Shown: piece after piece, positions 11,095-24,120 of the stretch
How the letters are laid out: every line of letters begins with the position of its first letter
How positions within the stretch are numbered: the first letter of the stretch is position 1
Assembly (NCBI GenBank): GCA_028554755.1
Contig: JAPTOF010000005.1
Coordinates: 10,740,501-10,804,500 of the forward strand
Source: Cordia subcordata
Taxonomy: Eukaryota; Streptophyta; Magnoliopsida; Boraginales; Cordiaceae
DNA: 64,000 nt
Direction of reading: 5' to 3'
Program-made: the position numbers and the translations under genes
The notes under the pieces: model-generated
Seen by the model: the letters and a program-made list of their open reading frames with translations, nothing else
What the model was told of the DNA's origin: nothing
Database searches by the model: none

Positions 11095-11345
11095 ACTTGT
11101 AACAGGGCTATTTATGGAACTTGGGTTGCTCCCAAAAGATTCATCCCAGCCCCAAGTAACATTTCATCTTGGCATTGGGACTTCTCCAAAAAAGCATGAC
11201 TTGGTTCTACAATCTGCAGCAAACTCTGGAAAGATTTATGATACAAGATGTGGGCTGCTCTACATAAATGGGTTGCAAGACAGAAAATGGCTCAGATAAT
11301 TTTTTTTTGGGTCAGAGAAGCTCATTCATGGTTTGGTTGGCAAAT
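11095..11345. other. Higher-complexity segment of unknown origin
   Basis: The base composition is more balanced than its surroundings. A plus-strand frame is open for 61 codons from 11114, but the peptide matches no family I know and has no splice signals I trust. It may be a captured gene scrap or an intron. Confidence 0.3.
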
Positions 11346-11707
11346 GATTTGATAATTTTATTTCGAGATTATATCTGCAATAATAAAAATAGGATAAATT
11401 TCACAATAAATTCTTATGGTTTTCTTATTTCTTCCAAATTAATTCATATTATTTTAAAATATTTAAATTAGTCCTTAATGTTTTACAAATAAAGTCAAGT
11501 TAGTCCCTACTCTTTGAAAGTATACATATTAGTGCTTAATATTTCACTAAAATAATCAAATTAATCCCCTTTGTTTGGAAAAAAAATCATATTAGTTCTA
11601 AATATTTTACTAACTTACTCAAGTTAGTCCCTATTTTAATAAAAAAAAAACAATAATAAAAATAAAAAAAGTGTAATATCTTATTTTGCAAAAAAAAAAA
11701 TGAAAAA

Positions 11708-12393
11708 AGGTAAAATGCACATTATTTCTTGTGGTTTGTATAAATAGCTGATTACCCTTTGTAATTTAAAACATACCACATTACCCTCTTGTGTTTTTTA
11801 AAAAATGGCACAATCTCCCCATCTTTGTTAACATCTCAACATCGTTAAATAAGACTTTCAAAAGACTATATTGCCCTTTAAAAACCCTCTCAATATCATT
11901 TTTTCTTGAAAAAATAAAAATAAAATTTAATTTTTAAATTTTATTTCATTTTTAATTTTTAAATTGAACTAAAATTTTTAATTTTTAATTTTTTAATTTT
12001 ATTAAATTTTTTATTTTTAAACTTTTTTAAGTTCTTAAATTTAAATTTTTAATTTTTTGTAATTTTTAAATTTTAATTTTATATCTAAATTTTTTATTTA
12101 ATTTTTAAAATTTTTATTTTTGTATTTTTAATTTTTAATTTTATAAAATAGAGATAAATAAATTATGCTATACGCTCAATTAGGGTGTTTTGGTAAAAGA
12201 AAGTTTAGCTAAGTCCAAAATTAAACGTCAACACATGTAATAAATGAGAGTATAATGCACCCTTTAGATTATCGATTGTGAGGCATTTTTAAAAAGCACA
12301 GGAGATAATGTGATGTGTTTTAAACTACTTGAAAGGAGAAAGGGGTAATCATCTACTTATACAAATCACATAAGGATAATGTGCATTTTACCT
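11708..12393. mobile_element. Mutator-like MITE with terminal inverted repeats over 100 bp
   Basis: The left end AGGTAAAATGCACATTAT and the reverse complement of the right end AGGTAAAATGCACATTAT agree, and the two sides stay alignable for over 100 bp (GATTACC, TTAAAACA, CACATTA, TTTTTAAAAA). Flanks share ATGAAAAA, suggesting an 8-9 bp target duplication of Mutator type, though in A-rich sequence. The centre is a 250 bp A/T-only island. Degraded relatives lie at 37190-37614, 42194-42632 and 44608-45374. Confidence 0.7.
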
Positions 12394-12485
12394 ATGAAAA
12401 AAATGTTGGACCGTGCTAAATGGCCAAAAAGTGATTTGCCAAAAATGGCCAAAATGCAAATAAAAAGACTCTTTTGCCCAAAATA

Positions 12486-12542
<57 letters not shown>
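12486..12542. repeat. (AAT)n microsatellite
   Basis: About 19 uninterrupted AAT units. Confidence 0.95.
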
Positions 12543-12564
12543 TAAAAAACAATTATATATTTAT

Positions 12565-12725
12565 ATTCTCTCTCATTATTATAACATTTATATCAACAGT
12601 ACACTCTCTCTCCCCTCGTATCTTTCTCTTCTCATTAAAACTCTCTCTCTCTCCTCATATATCTCTCTTTAACCAACACTTTCTCCCTCTCTTTTTGTCT
12701 CACATGTATATCTACTTTTTTCAAG
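12565..12725. other. CT-rich tract
   Basis: Several runs of CTCTCTCT. It could be a polypyrimidine leader of a promoter, but no TATA box plus start codon pair is convincing here. Confidence 0.4.
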
Positions 12726-14309
12726 GATTGTGATAATGCCAAATAATTATTCTATCATTAGTTTATACAATACAATAACTTATTATTTATTATTTATTTT
12801 ATTTTTATTATTTCTTAATTTCATTGATATATATTACCAATTTTAATTGAAAAATTAAATGGCCACTCAATTTAATTTTTGGTAAGCCACTTTTATAATA
12901 ATTATATATTTCTGTAAGGTATATGTAGCAATTGAATAGAACATTAAAATTAAGAAAATAAAATTAGAAAATGGTCTCATTAGGGGAAAAACAATAGAAG
13001 AGGAATTATATATTTATTGAAATTTAACTCTTTTTTTGAGAAAAAAGAATCAACAAAATTATGGCATGTAGTATTAAAAGATAAGCTTGAATTCTATTTT
13101 ATACAATACATAGAAATGTGGATAAATAGACATGTAGTATTTATCTATTATTCATAAAAGATCCAAGTTCAAATATTGATGAAGAGCTTTCATGAATCAT
13201 GCACTAAATCAGTATTTTTTAAATATTATTTTAAGATGAAAAGCAATAGATAATTATGGAATAATATTTTTTTTGAATAATGTTGAATTACATTGAAAAA
13301 TTAAATTATAAATAATTTGTAATTGAAAAGATAATGTTAATTATATATTACGAAATAAAATGATTGCACTGATATGACTTTAATTAGTATGAATTACTTA
13401 AATTTAAAAATATTGCTCAATTGAAATATGATATGAATTAATAAAAACAAATTTTGGAGGAAAAATGCATGAAAATACGACAAGTGGTATTTTTAAATAT
13501 CTCATGTACCTTAATTTATATAATAACTAAAACATACCCATGAAATGCATGAGAGAAGTACATACTTCTAATGTCTTTATTTATTATGGATGGCTGATTT
13601 TAACATTCTATTTGATTTAAATACAGGTATATCTTTTAAAGTTTGATTCTTGGTAAATTTTTTATACAAATAATGTTTATTTTTAAACTATTTCTTATGA
13701 GAGATTTTTAATAAGTAAGTAAAATATTTAAACAAAGAAAGTAAAATTAGGAAATGATATGATATACAAAAAAAATGGAATAAAAACACTTCTAAAGTTA
13801 CTTTTAGAGAAAAAAAAATATCATTTTTAATTGGTGATTAAATTGATTTGAATTAGGGAAAAGTTGCGTATGTAAAGAAGATAGACAAATTAAAGGGCTC
13901 GTTTGAGTTTTTTTCCCCATATCTTTTGGCCATTGAAATTAAATCTGAAAGTAAAATGAGAGTATTTAGCTTCTTCTAACGTTGACTTACAGAAGCATTC
14001 TAAGAGAAAAAAATGATGAAATTGCTGTTGACTTATTGAAACGTGAGAGTATCAGTGTGAAGTCATTATATTTTAATTGCATACATAATACATCACAATA
14101 TTATAACTTAAATGAGAAAGAACAAACCTTAATAAAATAAGTTCAAAATAAAAGTATATTTTTGGCATAAATTAATAAAAATTGCTTTATTTAATGTAAT
14201 ATACAATTATCCTCGTGATCTATCATAACTTAGTAGGTTATAATAAATAATGAAATTTTTACGTATTTCACTAATTATAATAAAACTATATAATACAAAA
14301 GTTTCATAT
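12726..14309. other. AT-rich intergenic DNA
   Basis: No open reading frame, terminal repeat or coding-like segment seen on either strand. Confidence 0.5.
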
Positions 14310-16110
14310 TTTTACTTATCCCTGTTGATTTCCTAGTCTTTTTCATTTCTCTTGAATCATAATAATATTATTTGGCTATAAATAAAAGTTTAACAACTAA
14401 CCATATGCATTTTGTGTATAATTAAATTGAAGATCTCTTTTGAAATTTTACAAAAATGAGTCCCTTCTTTGCTTATAAATCATAAACATCAAGAATTTAA
14501 TATGATTCATTCATTATACCAAATTCATGACAATAATAAAAATTAAAGTTTCACATTTTATGTTACTTACCTCTACCAATGTTTTTTTTTTTTTGTATCA
14601 TTATAATATTGTTTGGTGGAACAGAAGTTTTTAACAATTAATCACGTAACTTTTACAAACATTTAAATTGATTATCTCATTTTCAATATTGTAAAAAAGC
14701 ATCTTCCCTACTTACAGATCATAAACACTTAAATCATAAACACATAACTTCTTACATTATATGCTAATTAGACCAAGGCCATTCTAATTTTATACTTCTT
14801 TCTTTCTCTAAATTAAACTTTTTTTTTTATTAACTAGTTTCTGTCTACATACAAAACAAACCATCTATAATTATAGATAAAAGTTGTAATCTCTATATAA
14901 AGATGGCTATTTTGTCTCTTGATATATGAAATTGGGAAAAATTAATATATATATATATATATGTATGTATAATTTAGAAGAAAAAGGTATAATGATTGTA
15001 TTTTGACTCTAATCATACACGTCAATAAAGAGTTTTGACAAATATAGCAATTGTCTTCTACCGAATACTATCTCTAATTAAAGATGACATTTTTCGTCGT
15101 GGAACATACAAAAGTGAAAAAAGTACAAGTATTAATAATTATTGATAATAAGATTTTTTGTGTAAAATGATAACTTTAGAAAGTATAGTTTTAACTAAAA
15201 CAAATAACTTTTATAGTTTTAACTACAACAAATAACTCTAAGTTCAATAAATTTAACTTATTTATATACTAATTATTGTTTATATTAGCTAATGTGTTTA
15301 AATCTTTTTTTATTTAAATATAATAAAAAATAATATAATTAGAGTTAAAAAGTAATAATTATAAACTTCAAAGTTTGTTATATAAGATATATATTTAATG
15401 AAAATTAATTTCACTGTTAAAAAGATATTATCACCTTTACAAATAAAAAAATTGAATGGCAAAATCACCTCTATATGTTTTAGATGACACATGTCATCTC
15501 TACTTCTTTTCCCTTTTTCTTATTTAAATAAAGAAAATTTTTGTACTCTAATTTTTTTAGTTAAAATTTTTCCTTTTATAATTTAATATTTTAATTATAT
15601 TATAATTTTTAAAATTTTCTTACCGTATGTTTTCTTTTTCAAGAGCTATTGATTACAATCTCATTTCAATTTTACAAAATGAATATGACATTGGTCAATT
15701 TATTTGACTTTTCTCTCTCGAATCATAATGGAATTGTTTGGTTAAAATAAAATTCGATGATTAACCATATAAATTATACATATAGCCAAATTCATGACAA
15801 CTTCCCCCCCCCCCCCCCAATTTTACAAGAAATGAAACTTCCCTAGTTATATAGATCATGAACACAGATTTTTATATGATTAACTAATCGCAAAAATCTA
15901 CCCATTCGTTTTACTCACCTCTATCAAAATTTTAATTTCTTTTATATTTATAATAATATTATTGGATGAAAAATATAATTTAATAATTCATCACATAAAT
16001 TTAATAATAATATTGGTGTATATGAACACATCTATTATTCTTTTCTTGGGCAAATATGAACAAATCACTTGCATATCCACATGACATTTAATTAGAATTA
16101 GTTTCTTATG
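14310..16110 (+). repeat. Four diverged copies of a 200-290 bp unit
   Basis: Each unit has a core like CTTGAATCATAATAATATT followed by TTTGG, then A-rich DNA, then AACAATTAA-CA-ATAA, then TTTTACAAAAATGA and CCCT. Cores lie near 14345, 14605, 15715 and 15945. The copies are strongly diverged and AT-rich with no coding potential. It is an old tandem repeat or part of an old AT-rich element. Confidence 0.5.
15804..15818 (+). repeat. Poly(C) tract, 15 bases
   Basis: Uninterrupted C run in very AT-rich DNA. Similar tracts occur at 20302-20315 (C14), 40692-40703 (C12), 31611-31623 (G13) and 28929-28937 (G9). Confidence 0.9.
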
Positions 16111-16347
16111 ATAGCATCCATTGTAACAATTATTAGGATTATTACATCTTGTACACGGATTTAGCTTTAACATAATTTTTTTCCTTATCCCTATCTCTTT
16201 CTCTCTCCTATTTTAACACACGACTGACTATCTACTCCCTCTTTTTCTCCTTGGATTGTTCCAACACCAGTTCCCATCCCGCATCACAAACCGCTCCCAA
16301 CGTTACCCCCATCACCATCAACTCTTAGCCTTCAACACTAACTGCCA

Positions 16348-16350
<3 letters not shown>

Positions 16351-16379
<29 letters not shown>
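16351..16379. repeat. (TA)n microsatellite
   Basis: Roughly 14 TA units. Confidence 0.9.
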
Positions 16380-16383
<4 letters not shown>

Positions 16384-16685
16384 CATACTCTTACCAGCCT
16401 AGTGTATTTATATGTGTGTGTATATATACATACTATCAATTCATTGGAAATAATTATACAAGATGATTGGATATTTAATGATGAAAGAGAAACAAAAAGT
16501 TTAAAATTTTAACTTTTCTAATCAAGGATAAGACAGACCATAAATATGTCAAATTACAAATTTGTCCCCGTTTTGGCCAAGTTATTTTGGCCACAATTTT
16601 TTTTTCTAAAAATATTATATATGGACATAATTTTTTTTCTTAAGTTGCGTTCTCCCTTTACTTGAAACATGGCAAGCTTGAAAGG

Positions 16686-16815
16686 TCTATAAAAGGGCTA
16701 TTCTCTCTTTGTCTCTCTGAGGATCTTCTCCTGGATTAGTATCTCTTAGAGTTCTTCTATCATTTTCTTGTGTTCGGGCTGAGCCCGTGACACCGTTTCT
16801 CGGCTTGGCCCCATA
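16686..16815 (+). promoter_or_regulatory. Candidate promoter: TATA box and CT-rich leader
   Basis: TATAAAAG at 16688-16695 is followed by a CT-rich leader (CTCTCTTTGTCTCTCTGAGG). Downstream is a long frame without a proper ATG. The region may belong to the retroelement whose RNase H tail lies at 17401-17790, or to a lost gene. Confidence 0.3.
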
Positions 16816-17400
16816 GTGGCCTCCTCGTTTTGTTTTCCTTTTCCATTTTCATTGCGTGTTTTTCTCTATTTTTTCATTTTTCAATGGTCTTTTGGTGTTG
16901 CTTTTGTGTTGAAGTTACAGATCGTGGTCCATGTTGTCTTTCTTTATAAGATCTATAGTTCTTTGTCTTTAGTGATGCTTTCTTTGGCAGGAGATTTAGT
17001 GTGCTTTAATGGTTGTGTTGGTTTCTTCCTGTTGACAATTGTGATGTCTTGTACTTGGATCTATGCAATTCATCTTCCACCACCGCTTTCCTTGTGCTGC
17101 TGGAGGTGCAATCAATCAAGTACTCTTTATTCCGTTTTGTTTTTGTTGCACAGAGGTGAGAGGGTGGCATTTGGCTCCACCGGTTCAAGCCATGGGCTTA
17201 AAGGGTTCGTTCCTTTATTTGGAATGTTTAGACCATCTAAATTGTTAACTTCCTTGGCCCAACCTTTACACAGTCTAGAGAATACCGTTGAATCCACTTT
17301 GTTGATGGTTTTTTATTGTTGTTCTCTGTTTGCCACTTTATTGACATCGGTTATGGAATTCTTCGAGTGTCTTTCTTTTTTTGTCTCCATGGTAGCCTAG

Positions 17401-17790
17401 CATGAGATGTTGGTCGTTGGTGTGGTTTTGATTGATTATGGTGTGCAACCCACTTTGTTAGTTAATAGCATTGCCCTTGCTATACCGTGTTCATCTTCTC
17501 AAAATGGTTGCCACGCTAAGAGTGCTGCATTTTTTCAGGGATGTATCCTTGCACAGAATCTTATTCTATCAAACGTTGTCCTTGAATGTGACTTCGCAGA
17601 GGTGATTTATGCTGTGATATCTAATGACCATCCTTGTGATTGGAGAATTGTTGGGTTGGTGTCCGGCATTAGGCAATTGCTTGTAGCATTTTGTAATGAC
17701 CTTAAGCATATAGGCGGGGTCACTATGTAGTATTATTAATAAAAATCTTCCACTTTTATTGTCAAAAAAAAAACAAAAAACAAAAAACAG
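17401..17790 (+). mobile_element. LINE 3' end: RNase H-like domain with A-rich tail
   Basis: The frame 17407-17730 reads V-G-V-V-L-I-D-Y-G near the start, then A-K-S-A-A-F-F-Q-G and N-V-V-L-E-C-D-F-A-E-V, then D-W-R-I-V-G-L-V-S. This is the pattern of the RNase H-like domain (AE..AL..GL, then E.D...V) at the C-terminus of many plant non-LTR elements. The expected catalytic residue region N-terminal to it is not seen in frame. A poly(A)-rich tail follows at 17764-17787. It is a 5'-truncated and probably dead copy. The 194-codon frame upstream (16816-17400, GTG start) shows no reverse-transcriptase motif, so I do not call it a gene. Confidence 0.6.
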
Positions 17791-17799
17791 AGAGAGAGA

Positions 17800-18535
17800 G
17801 AGAAGTCTAAATGGTGAAACTAAAGGAAGATGGGACAATTGAAGACCTTTGAGATATGTAAAATGTTTACATTACTTTTGGACGTGCAATAAAAGAGTTC
17901 GAGAGAAAGGATAAAAAGATACTAAATGATAATAAACTATATTAATTTGTAATAAAGAAAATAACTAAGTCAATTAATCAAACTCGCTTCTTGAATTGAT
18001 ACATAATAGGAAAGTCATATTAATATTGATAAAAGAAGATAATGAGATTTTATTAATAAGGATATGCGTTTGCAAGATGAGGGGATGGGTTTTTAAATTA
18101 TTCTAATTTATTTGCAAGTAGGCCTACAGTTAGTTGGATCAACTTTAAATTAAAAGCACATGAAGATTTTATAATTGAATTAAGGTTCAAATGTGGCAAC
18201 CATATTTTAGTTTTTCTAACCCAAGAAAAAAAAGAAAAAAGAAAAGGAAAAATAGTAATCGCCATGCCACGTTACTAATTTGTGAAATCTAGCAGTGAAA
18301 GAACTATATGTTACACCTTCTTAACTTAAAACGATATTTCATTTAGCATTGGAAAACAAATTGATTGGCTTAAATTAACAATACTTGTGTCATGATAATG
18401 GGATTAAAGTTAAAGCACAGCCGACATACATAAATATTAAAAGCCTAAAAGATATCTTTTCTAATTAATTAGAAGAGCGATCACAGAGGCACTATTAATT
18501 AACCAAATGGCATCACTTTCGAGCTTTTGATGAGT
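17800..18535. other. AT-rich intergenic DNA
   Basis: Nothing recognisable apart from a short (GA)n run at about 17790-17802. Confidence 0.5.
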
Positions 18536-19724
18536 CCATGTTGGGCATAAATATGGGAATTTTTTTGACCCAAAATTTGAAAGCCAATGTGAAGTTGACC
18601 TAATATTAGTAAGGGTTTAAAAAATAACCCAATCTCATTTTCAAAACGCGTTAAACGCACTCTAAGAACGCATCCAAACAAAGATTTTACAAAATAATTC
18701 AAATAAATTCAAAAAAGTTCAAAATGCAAATGTAATGTGTTTTGAAAATAATGCGGCGCACTCCAGAAACGAGGTCCGGGCTCTGGAAATACAACCGTGT
18801 TCCATAAATTAGGCCCCCTGGCTTCTCTTCCCCCATTCTCCCCATTTCATATTCAAAAATTTTCCCCCACCCCCAGTTGCGAAATTTTGATTTCTTAGCC
18901 TCACTTCTATGGATTTAGTTTCTATCTTGTAAGTTATTTATTTTTTATTGTGTTTTGTGATTATATTTTATATTTTGCGTTATATAATTTGTCTTTAATT
19001 TGCGTAATTTTTTTGGTAGTTTAATTTGATTTTTTTGAGTGATGATATTGGTTTGTTAATTTGTAATTTAATTGTTGTTATTTTAGGAAGATAATCTTTT
19101 TTGAGTGGTGATGTTGGTTTGTTAATTTGCAATTTAATTGTTGTTAGTTTGGAAGATATATATATATATTTGGAGTGATGATGTTGATTTGTGAATTTGT
19201 AATTTAATTGTTGTTAGTTTAGGAAGATAATAGTTTAATAAATTAGTTATTTAATATATTAGGGATTTAAATTTTAGAATAAAGTTAAGATAGTTAATTT
19301 TAGAAAATTTGGGATTTAGTGATTCAAAAAATTAAGTTAGTTTAATTTTAGAAAATTTGGGAACTAGCAATTTCAAAAAGTTAAGTTAGTTAGTAATTGA
19401 TAGTTTAGGTTTTATAATTTTAGTATTAATATAATTGGTATTATTATTAGATTGGTAATAAATTCCATACAATCCCATCAAATCGGCCAGGGAATTTCTG
19501 GAAAAGTTGGGAAATGCACAAAGACACGTTCCAGGAGCGCGGCCGCATCCTGGAACGTGGTCCGCTTTCCCAGAAGACGCTCTTTGTTCTTGTTATGTAT
19601 TTAACGCATTTTAAAAACGAGATTGGATTACTTTTAAAACCCTTGCCAATATTGGGTCAATTTGCATTGGCTTTCAAAATTTGGGTAAAAAAAATCCCAT
19701 AAATATGTGGGACATGGTACAAGT
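18536..19724. mobile_element. Inverted-repeat (foldback or MULE-like) element
   Basis: The left side (18536-18700: CATAAATATGGGA, GACCCAAAATTTGAAAGCCA, CCAATCTC-TTTT-AAA-GCGTTAA) pairs with the right side (19590-19724: TAACGC-TTTTAAAA-GAGATTGG, TGGCTTTCAAAATTTGGGT, TCCCATAAATATG). GC-rich inner arms continue the pairing (18755-18815 with 19500-19570). The centre holds three tandem units. No coding frame survives. The size and long terminal repeats fit a nonautonomous Mutator-like or foldback element. Confidence 0.6.
19020..19225 (+). repeat. About 64 bp tandem repeat x3
   Basis: Units share GAGTGATGATGTTGGTTTG then TTAATTTG-AATTTAATTGTTGTTAG-TT-GGAAGATA. They lie in the loop of the inverted-repeat element above. 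Confidence 0.75.
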
Positions 19725-19729
19725 ATTAT

Positions 19730-20640
19730 TTCTATTGGTTTGTTTAACACCGCATTGTATTTTTGTTGCGCTTTTTACTTGTATACCCTACTTTTTAATA
19801 AAGGCAAAATATCAAGGGGAAGATATTTGTGAAAGTCACTGTCAGCGTATCAGTTCCTGGAGAGCAAAAGCAACGCCAGTTGGTTAATTTAATGTTTCAA
19901 ATTGCCAGTTGGTGAAATCAGAAGTGGGTTCGCACTGGTAGTGTTTTTCTGTCCTCAAAGATACTCCGGCGTTAAGAATTAGAGACAAACACAGCTAATA
20001 TTTCGAGATCAAATCAAATCTTTTGTCTTAAATTAAGTGTCTCCGACTTAACTAGTGTACGGCATAAGAGACGTATTTTGCATTTGAAGTTTATTAGTTG
20101 GTGGTCGAACTCCGCTGAGTGTTTCGGTGGTTGAACGCCAGTTAAATTTCTCTTGTCGCAAAAAAAACAAATAGTGTTTTTCTAGAGGAAGCTTCAAATT
20201 TTGGAAAATTATTTTACGGTCCTTTTAAGTTGAAAAACGCTCATTAAGTCTCGTTTTTCATATGGTTAATTACATCGTAATTCGTATTGTTAGAGAGACT
20301 TCCCCCCCCCCCCCCTGCTGATGTATGCTATAATGTCTCTGCCAAATAGTATTATAATTAATACAGTTAAGCTGATTAGTAATTATTGATTAATGTTACA
20401 TATACTAACCTAAATATCTGACTGTATGATGCCAATAGTCATTTTATAACATGTAAGATTAAGAATTAAGGATTGGAAGATTTTAATCTTCATTTAGAAT
20501 TTTGAGGTCCTATTATTCCAATCATTTGAACCTATTAAACGAGATTTTTGTAAAATATTCTTTATACATCAAACATAATTCACTTTGCACCTTCTTTATA
20601 TTGATTAATTTTATCTTTTATGTTTGCTTCTGTGTATGTA
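19730..20640. other. Intergenic DNA with a possible small retroposon
   Basis: At 20040-20168 an A-box-like string (CTAGTGTACGGC) and a B-box-like string (GGTCGAACTCC) precede TTGTCG and an A8 run. This could be a SINE-like tail but is weak. C14 lies at 20302-20315. Otherwise I see nothing. Confidence 0.25.
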
Positions 20641-20659
20641 GATAGCGCCTCCTTTCCGC

Positions 20660-21618
20660 CACTACAAGACGAGCCAGTAATCGAAAAGTTTGGTCACGAG
20701 CACGCATGAGATGATTAGAGTCAGGAATATCCATTCCATTTTCAATGAGATGATTAGAGTAAGAAATGTCCATTCCATTTTTGACTCATTCCCGCGTATC
20801 AATCATCACCTAAGAATTAAAAACTGAAAATAGTTGCTCGCTAGGAACAAACAACAAAAACAAATCTCACGACCTGATAAGCTGATATACATTTTGATAT
20901 GCTCAACGAGATGTTGACACACATTTATGGACCAAATCGATCGAGTTAGAACCAAAAAGAAAGGCTTGCAGCTAAGTAGAGGTGCGCTAGTCGATGTTAT
21001 TTTAACTATGTCCTTAGATTTATGTCATGACTTTTTTTTTTCTCCTACATTAACTGAAAATTATGTATGTTTTAACCAAAGTTAACCAAGTATATGTAGT
21101 TAGCTCTTTAGGTTATTCACAACTTTTCAGCATACTTTTATGACTTTTATTTTGCTCCCTTTGAGCTTTTACTCTTTAGTAAAATTCCCCAATAAGATAA
21201 TAAAAAAATAAAATAAGCAAGAAGACCATATCAAAATGAAATTGAAATTATGCGAAATACTACCCATCGAAAACATAAAAATTTAAAAAAGAAATTAAGA
21301 TACTAACCTACAAAATTTGTAGGCCTGACTGTTTACAATGATAAATCGGATAGTATAGATAACAAACAAAACAGAAGGCTCTGATACTTTCTCTTTCTTT
21401 CCTGTGCATATAAAAAAAAAAACAAAAATAGACAGCGATTTCACAATAAAATAATCAGGAATAGACGGCGTCTTTATTATATAGGCAAAGATTCTAAAAT
21501 TATATATTGGCAGTGGTTTAAAAGGACGACGCCCTTTCTAACAGTAATTTTTAAAAAAAGCAATGCGCTTCCTAGCAACAGTTTTACCGCTGCCTATTAC
21601 CTACTTTTTCTATAGTAG
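20660..21618. mobile_element. Possible CACTA remnant
   Basis: CACTACAAGACG at 20660 faces a degraded TTTTTCTATAGTAG at 21605-21618. Near the right end lie GGCAGTGGTTT and ACCGCTGCC, the kind of paired subterminal motif seen in CACTA elements and again at 27750-27945. There is no clear 3 bp target duplication and no transposase. Confidence 0.3.
20707..20784 (+). repeat. About 40 bp tandem repeat x2
   Basis: GAGATGATTAGAGT then AGGAATATCCATTCCATTTT or its variant, twice in a row. Confidence 0.7.
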
Positions 21619-21619
21619 T

Positions 21620-23013
21620 TGAGTCTTTTCTTTAATAACTAAACAATATTTCCAAGTAGTTAATTTCCAAGTACTTGTAAAAACTTTGGCAACTCGAAAA
21701 GAGAAAGTATGTGGTAGAAGATATATGACAGGGCGCATATGCATTATATATATAAGTTGAACTATCGTATTGGAATCTTTCAAACCAAGTGGGAGGCTGC
21801 GTGAAAGTTCACTGGGAATAAATATTAAAATTAAGCCTAGTAGCTGATTACTCGTAGAGCAAAACTAAACTAGAGAAACTAGACACATAAAATTTAATGG
21901 TGAAAATCGATTATCAATACCAAAAACTTAGTGGTCAAGTGGTATGTCATTTATTTTTAGTATGAGTGGTCCGGAGATTAATTCTCGCTAGATGCATGTT
22001 ATAATCAGTTTTTTTTTTAGAAAAAAAGAAATCGATTATCAACAAAACAGAAGGATGCAAAAAGTGAAGAATACACTACAAAACCCAGAAGTCCAAACTC
22101 AATTACGCCATTTATCTCACCTCTTACACAACCAAGCTTTCACTTGCACCTATTGAATCTTCACCAACATCCTACATTATCTCCAATAAGAAAGAATCGG
22201 CTGTACAAAGTTCCTTTTTTTTTTTTTTCCTTTAGAAGGAAAAAAGTCAAAAGAGGAAAGAGCCAAAAATGTTGTTATCAAATATTCTATACTTGATTAA
22301 TGAGATTAGATATCACGTATAATTCAGAACATGTGCAGCTCAACTACTTGTAGAGATGTACTGCCATATAAACGAATGTAGACAATGAACAAGCTTGACA
22401 TGTCATACGTATACATATGTACAGTGTGAAGATTAGAGAAAAAATCCAGAATTGTTACCATGTGAAAAATCACTGAAGTTCCATCATATTTATGACATGG
22501 TTTTGAATTTTGTTTATATGTAGCAGTATTTTCATCATTTATTCAGCACTTCCTATGCATGTATATATGCTTAGTTTGCATATTAAAAAGGGAGAAAGAA
22601 ATTAAAAATAAAAATAAAAAGTTCGTTATCTAATAATGTTCGTAAAAATAAACTTATTCCCCCAGAAAACCTCTATTTGTTCGTAAAAACTAAACTCTAT
22701 TTGTATATACATTTAATTGATACGTTAAAAGAAAATAAAATTTAAAAATTTTAAGCTAGTATGTTAAATAAGTGTATACACATACGACATGATCATTGAT
22801 AAACAGATAGACAGAGAAATAAAAGGGGAATATATCTTAGGTTTCTGTTGTTGCATATGCAGTCATGCAACTGGATCCTGTAAATCTCGTCGGTCACCTC
22901 ATCACGCTGTCATCAATGTGTTTCGGACCAAATAGGAGAATTTTGTATGTGATCCACTTGAAGTGTTTGAGTGGAAGGCCACATTTCAAGATTGTGAAAA
23001 TGATGGCGCATTA

Positions 23014-23056
<43 letters not shown>

Positions 23057-24120
23057 GGTGGAAATTTACATACATATATATTAACAAAACTATATATGTT
23101 GCTTAAAAAATTTCCCGTGTTTGGTTCTACGTGAATTGTTTATCATTATTCTAAGAGGTGCGCACTGCAATATTAAGGGCAAAGAGCTTTCATGGATGGG
23201 GATGTTATATAACATTGTTCCATTCTCATCTTATATAGGTCAACTTATGAAAGAAGTAACTCAAAGGTTTAAGTTAAAATAGGAAAGGCTTAGCTAAAAA
23301 ATTATTTTCTCTATCTTTTCGTGTTCTTTAAATAAAAAATAACAGTTGATCTGTTGTAGCTCTTATAATAAGAGAGTGTCTAGAAGTGTTTACAAGTTAG
23401 TCAAACCTGTTTATAAATAAAAAAAATAAAATTTATTGATTTGATAAATTATACCTATAAGCAGATAAATTAAACTTTTTTTTTTTGGTTGCTTAAGAGG
23501 AGTTGACCAAATAAAATTGCAAATGCATCCCTTAAAAACACAAAAAATTTACCCCTTAATTAATGAAAGATTCTTTCAAGTCATATAACAAATACTGCTG
23601 TTTATATTCATATATTTAACAAACATATCAATAGCTTATAAGCACATTTTATGCAATCACTTCTTTGCTTATTTGTTATTTGCTTATAAATATCAAAAAC
23701 TGCTTATAAACAATTATTTGATGTTTATGAGCAGTTAAAAACAAAGTCAAACATCGATTACTACGGCTATCACATTATTTAGGTATACTAGTATTTTTAA
23801 ACTTACACGAAATAAAAATGGGCAGCATTATATATTTAATAACAACCTTACCATTCCAGCTATATATTCTTTAAGTAAAATCCTACCAATGATTTAACAG
23901 AAGTATAAAGTTTCAGTCTGCGAAATATTGTTTATTCTTTCACTCAAAATGATTTATATGTTATTAGCATTCGAATGCATTAAAATGCAAGGCAGCTCAT
24001 GCAGAACAATTTCCTAAATATCAACATAATAAGTCAACGCAACCAAGCCATTCGCAACATAATAAGTCAATGCATCAATGCACTACCTTTTTTTTTTTTT
24101 ATTCTGGTCAAAACTTTATG
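21620..24120. other. AT-rich intergenic DNA with a (TA)n tract
   Basis: No gene seen. A (TA)n microsatellite of about 19 units lies at 23016-23053. The rest shows no terminal repeats I can support. Confidence 0.5.

Noticed and set aside
16816..17400. 194-codon open frame with GTG start
   Set aside because: No ATG at the start, low-complexity F/L/S-rich composition, no domain. Only the part after 17401 has a recognisable RNase H-like pattern.
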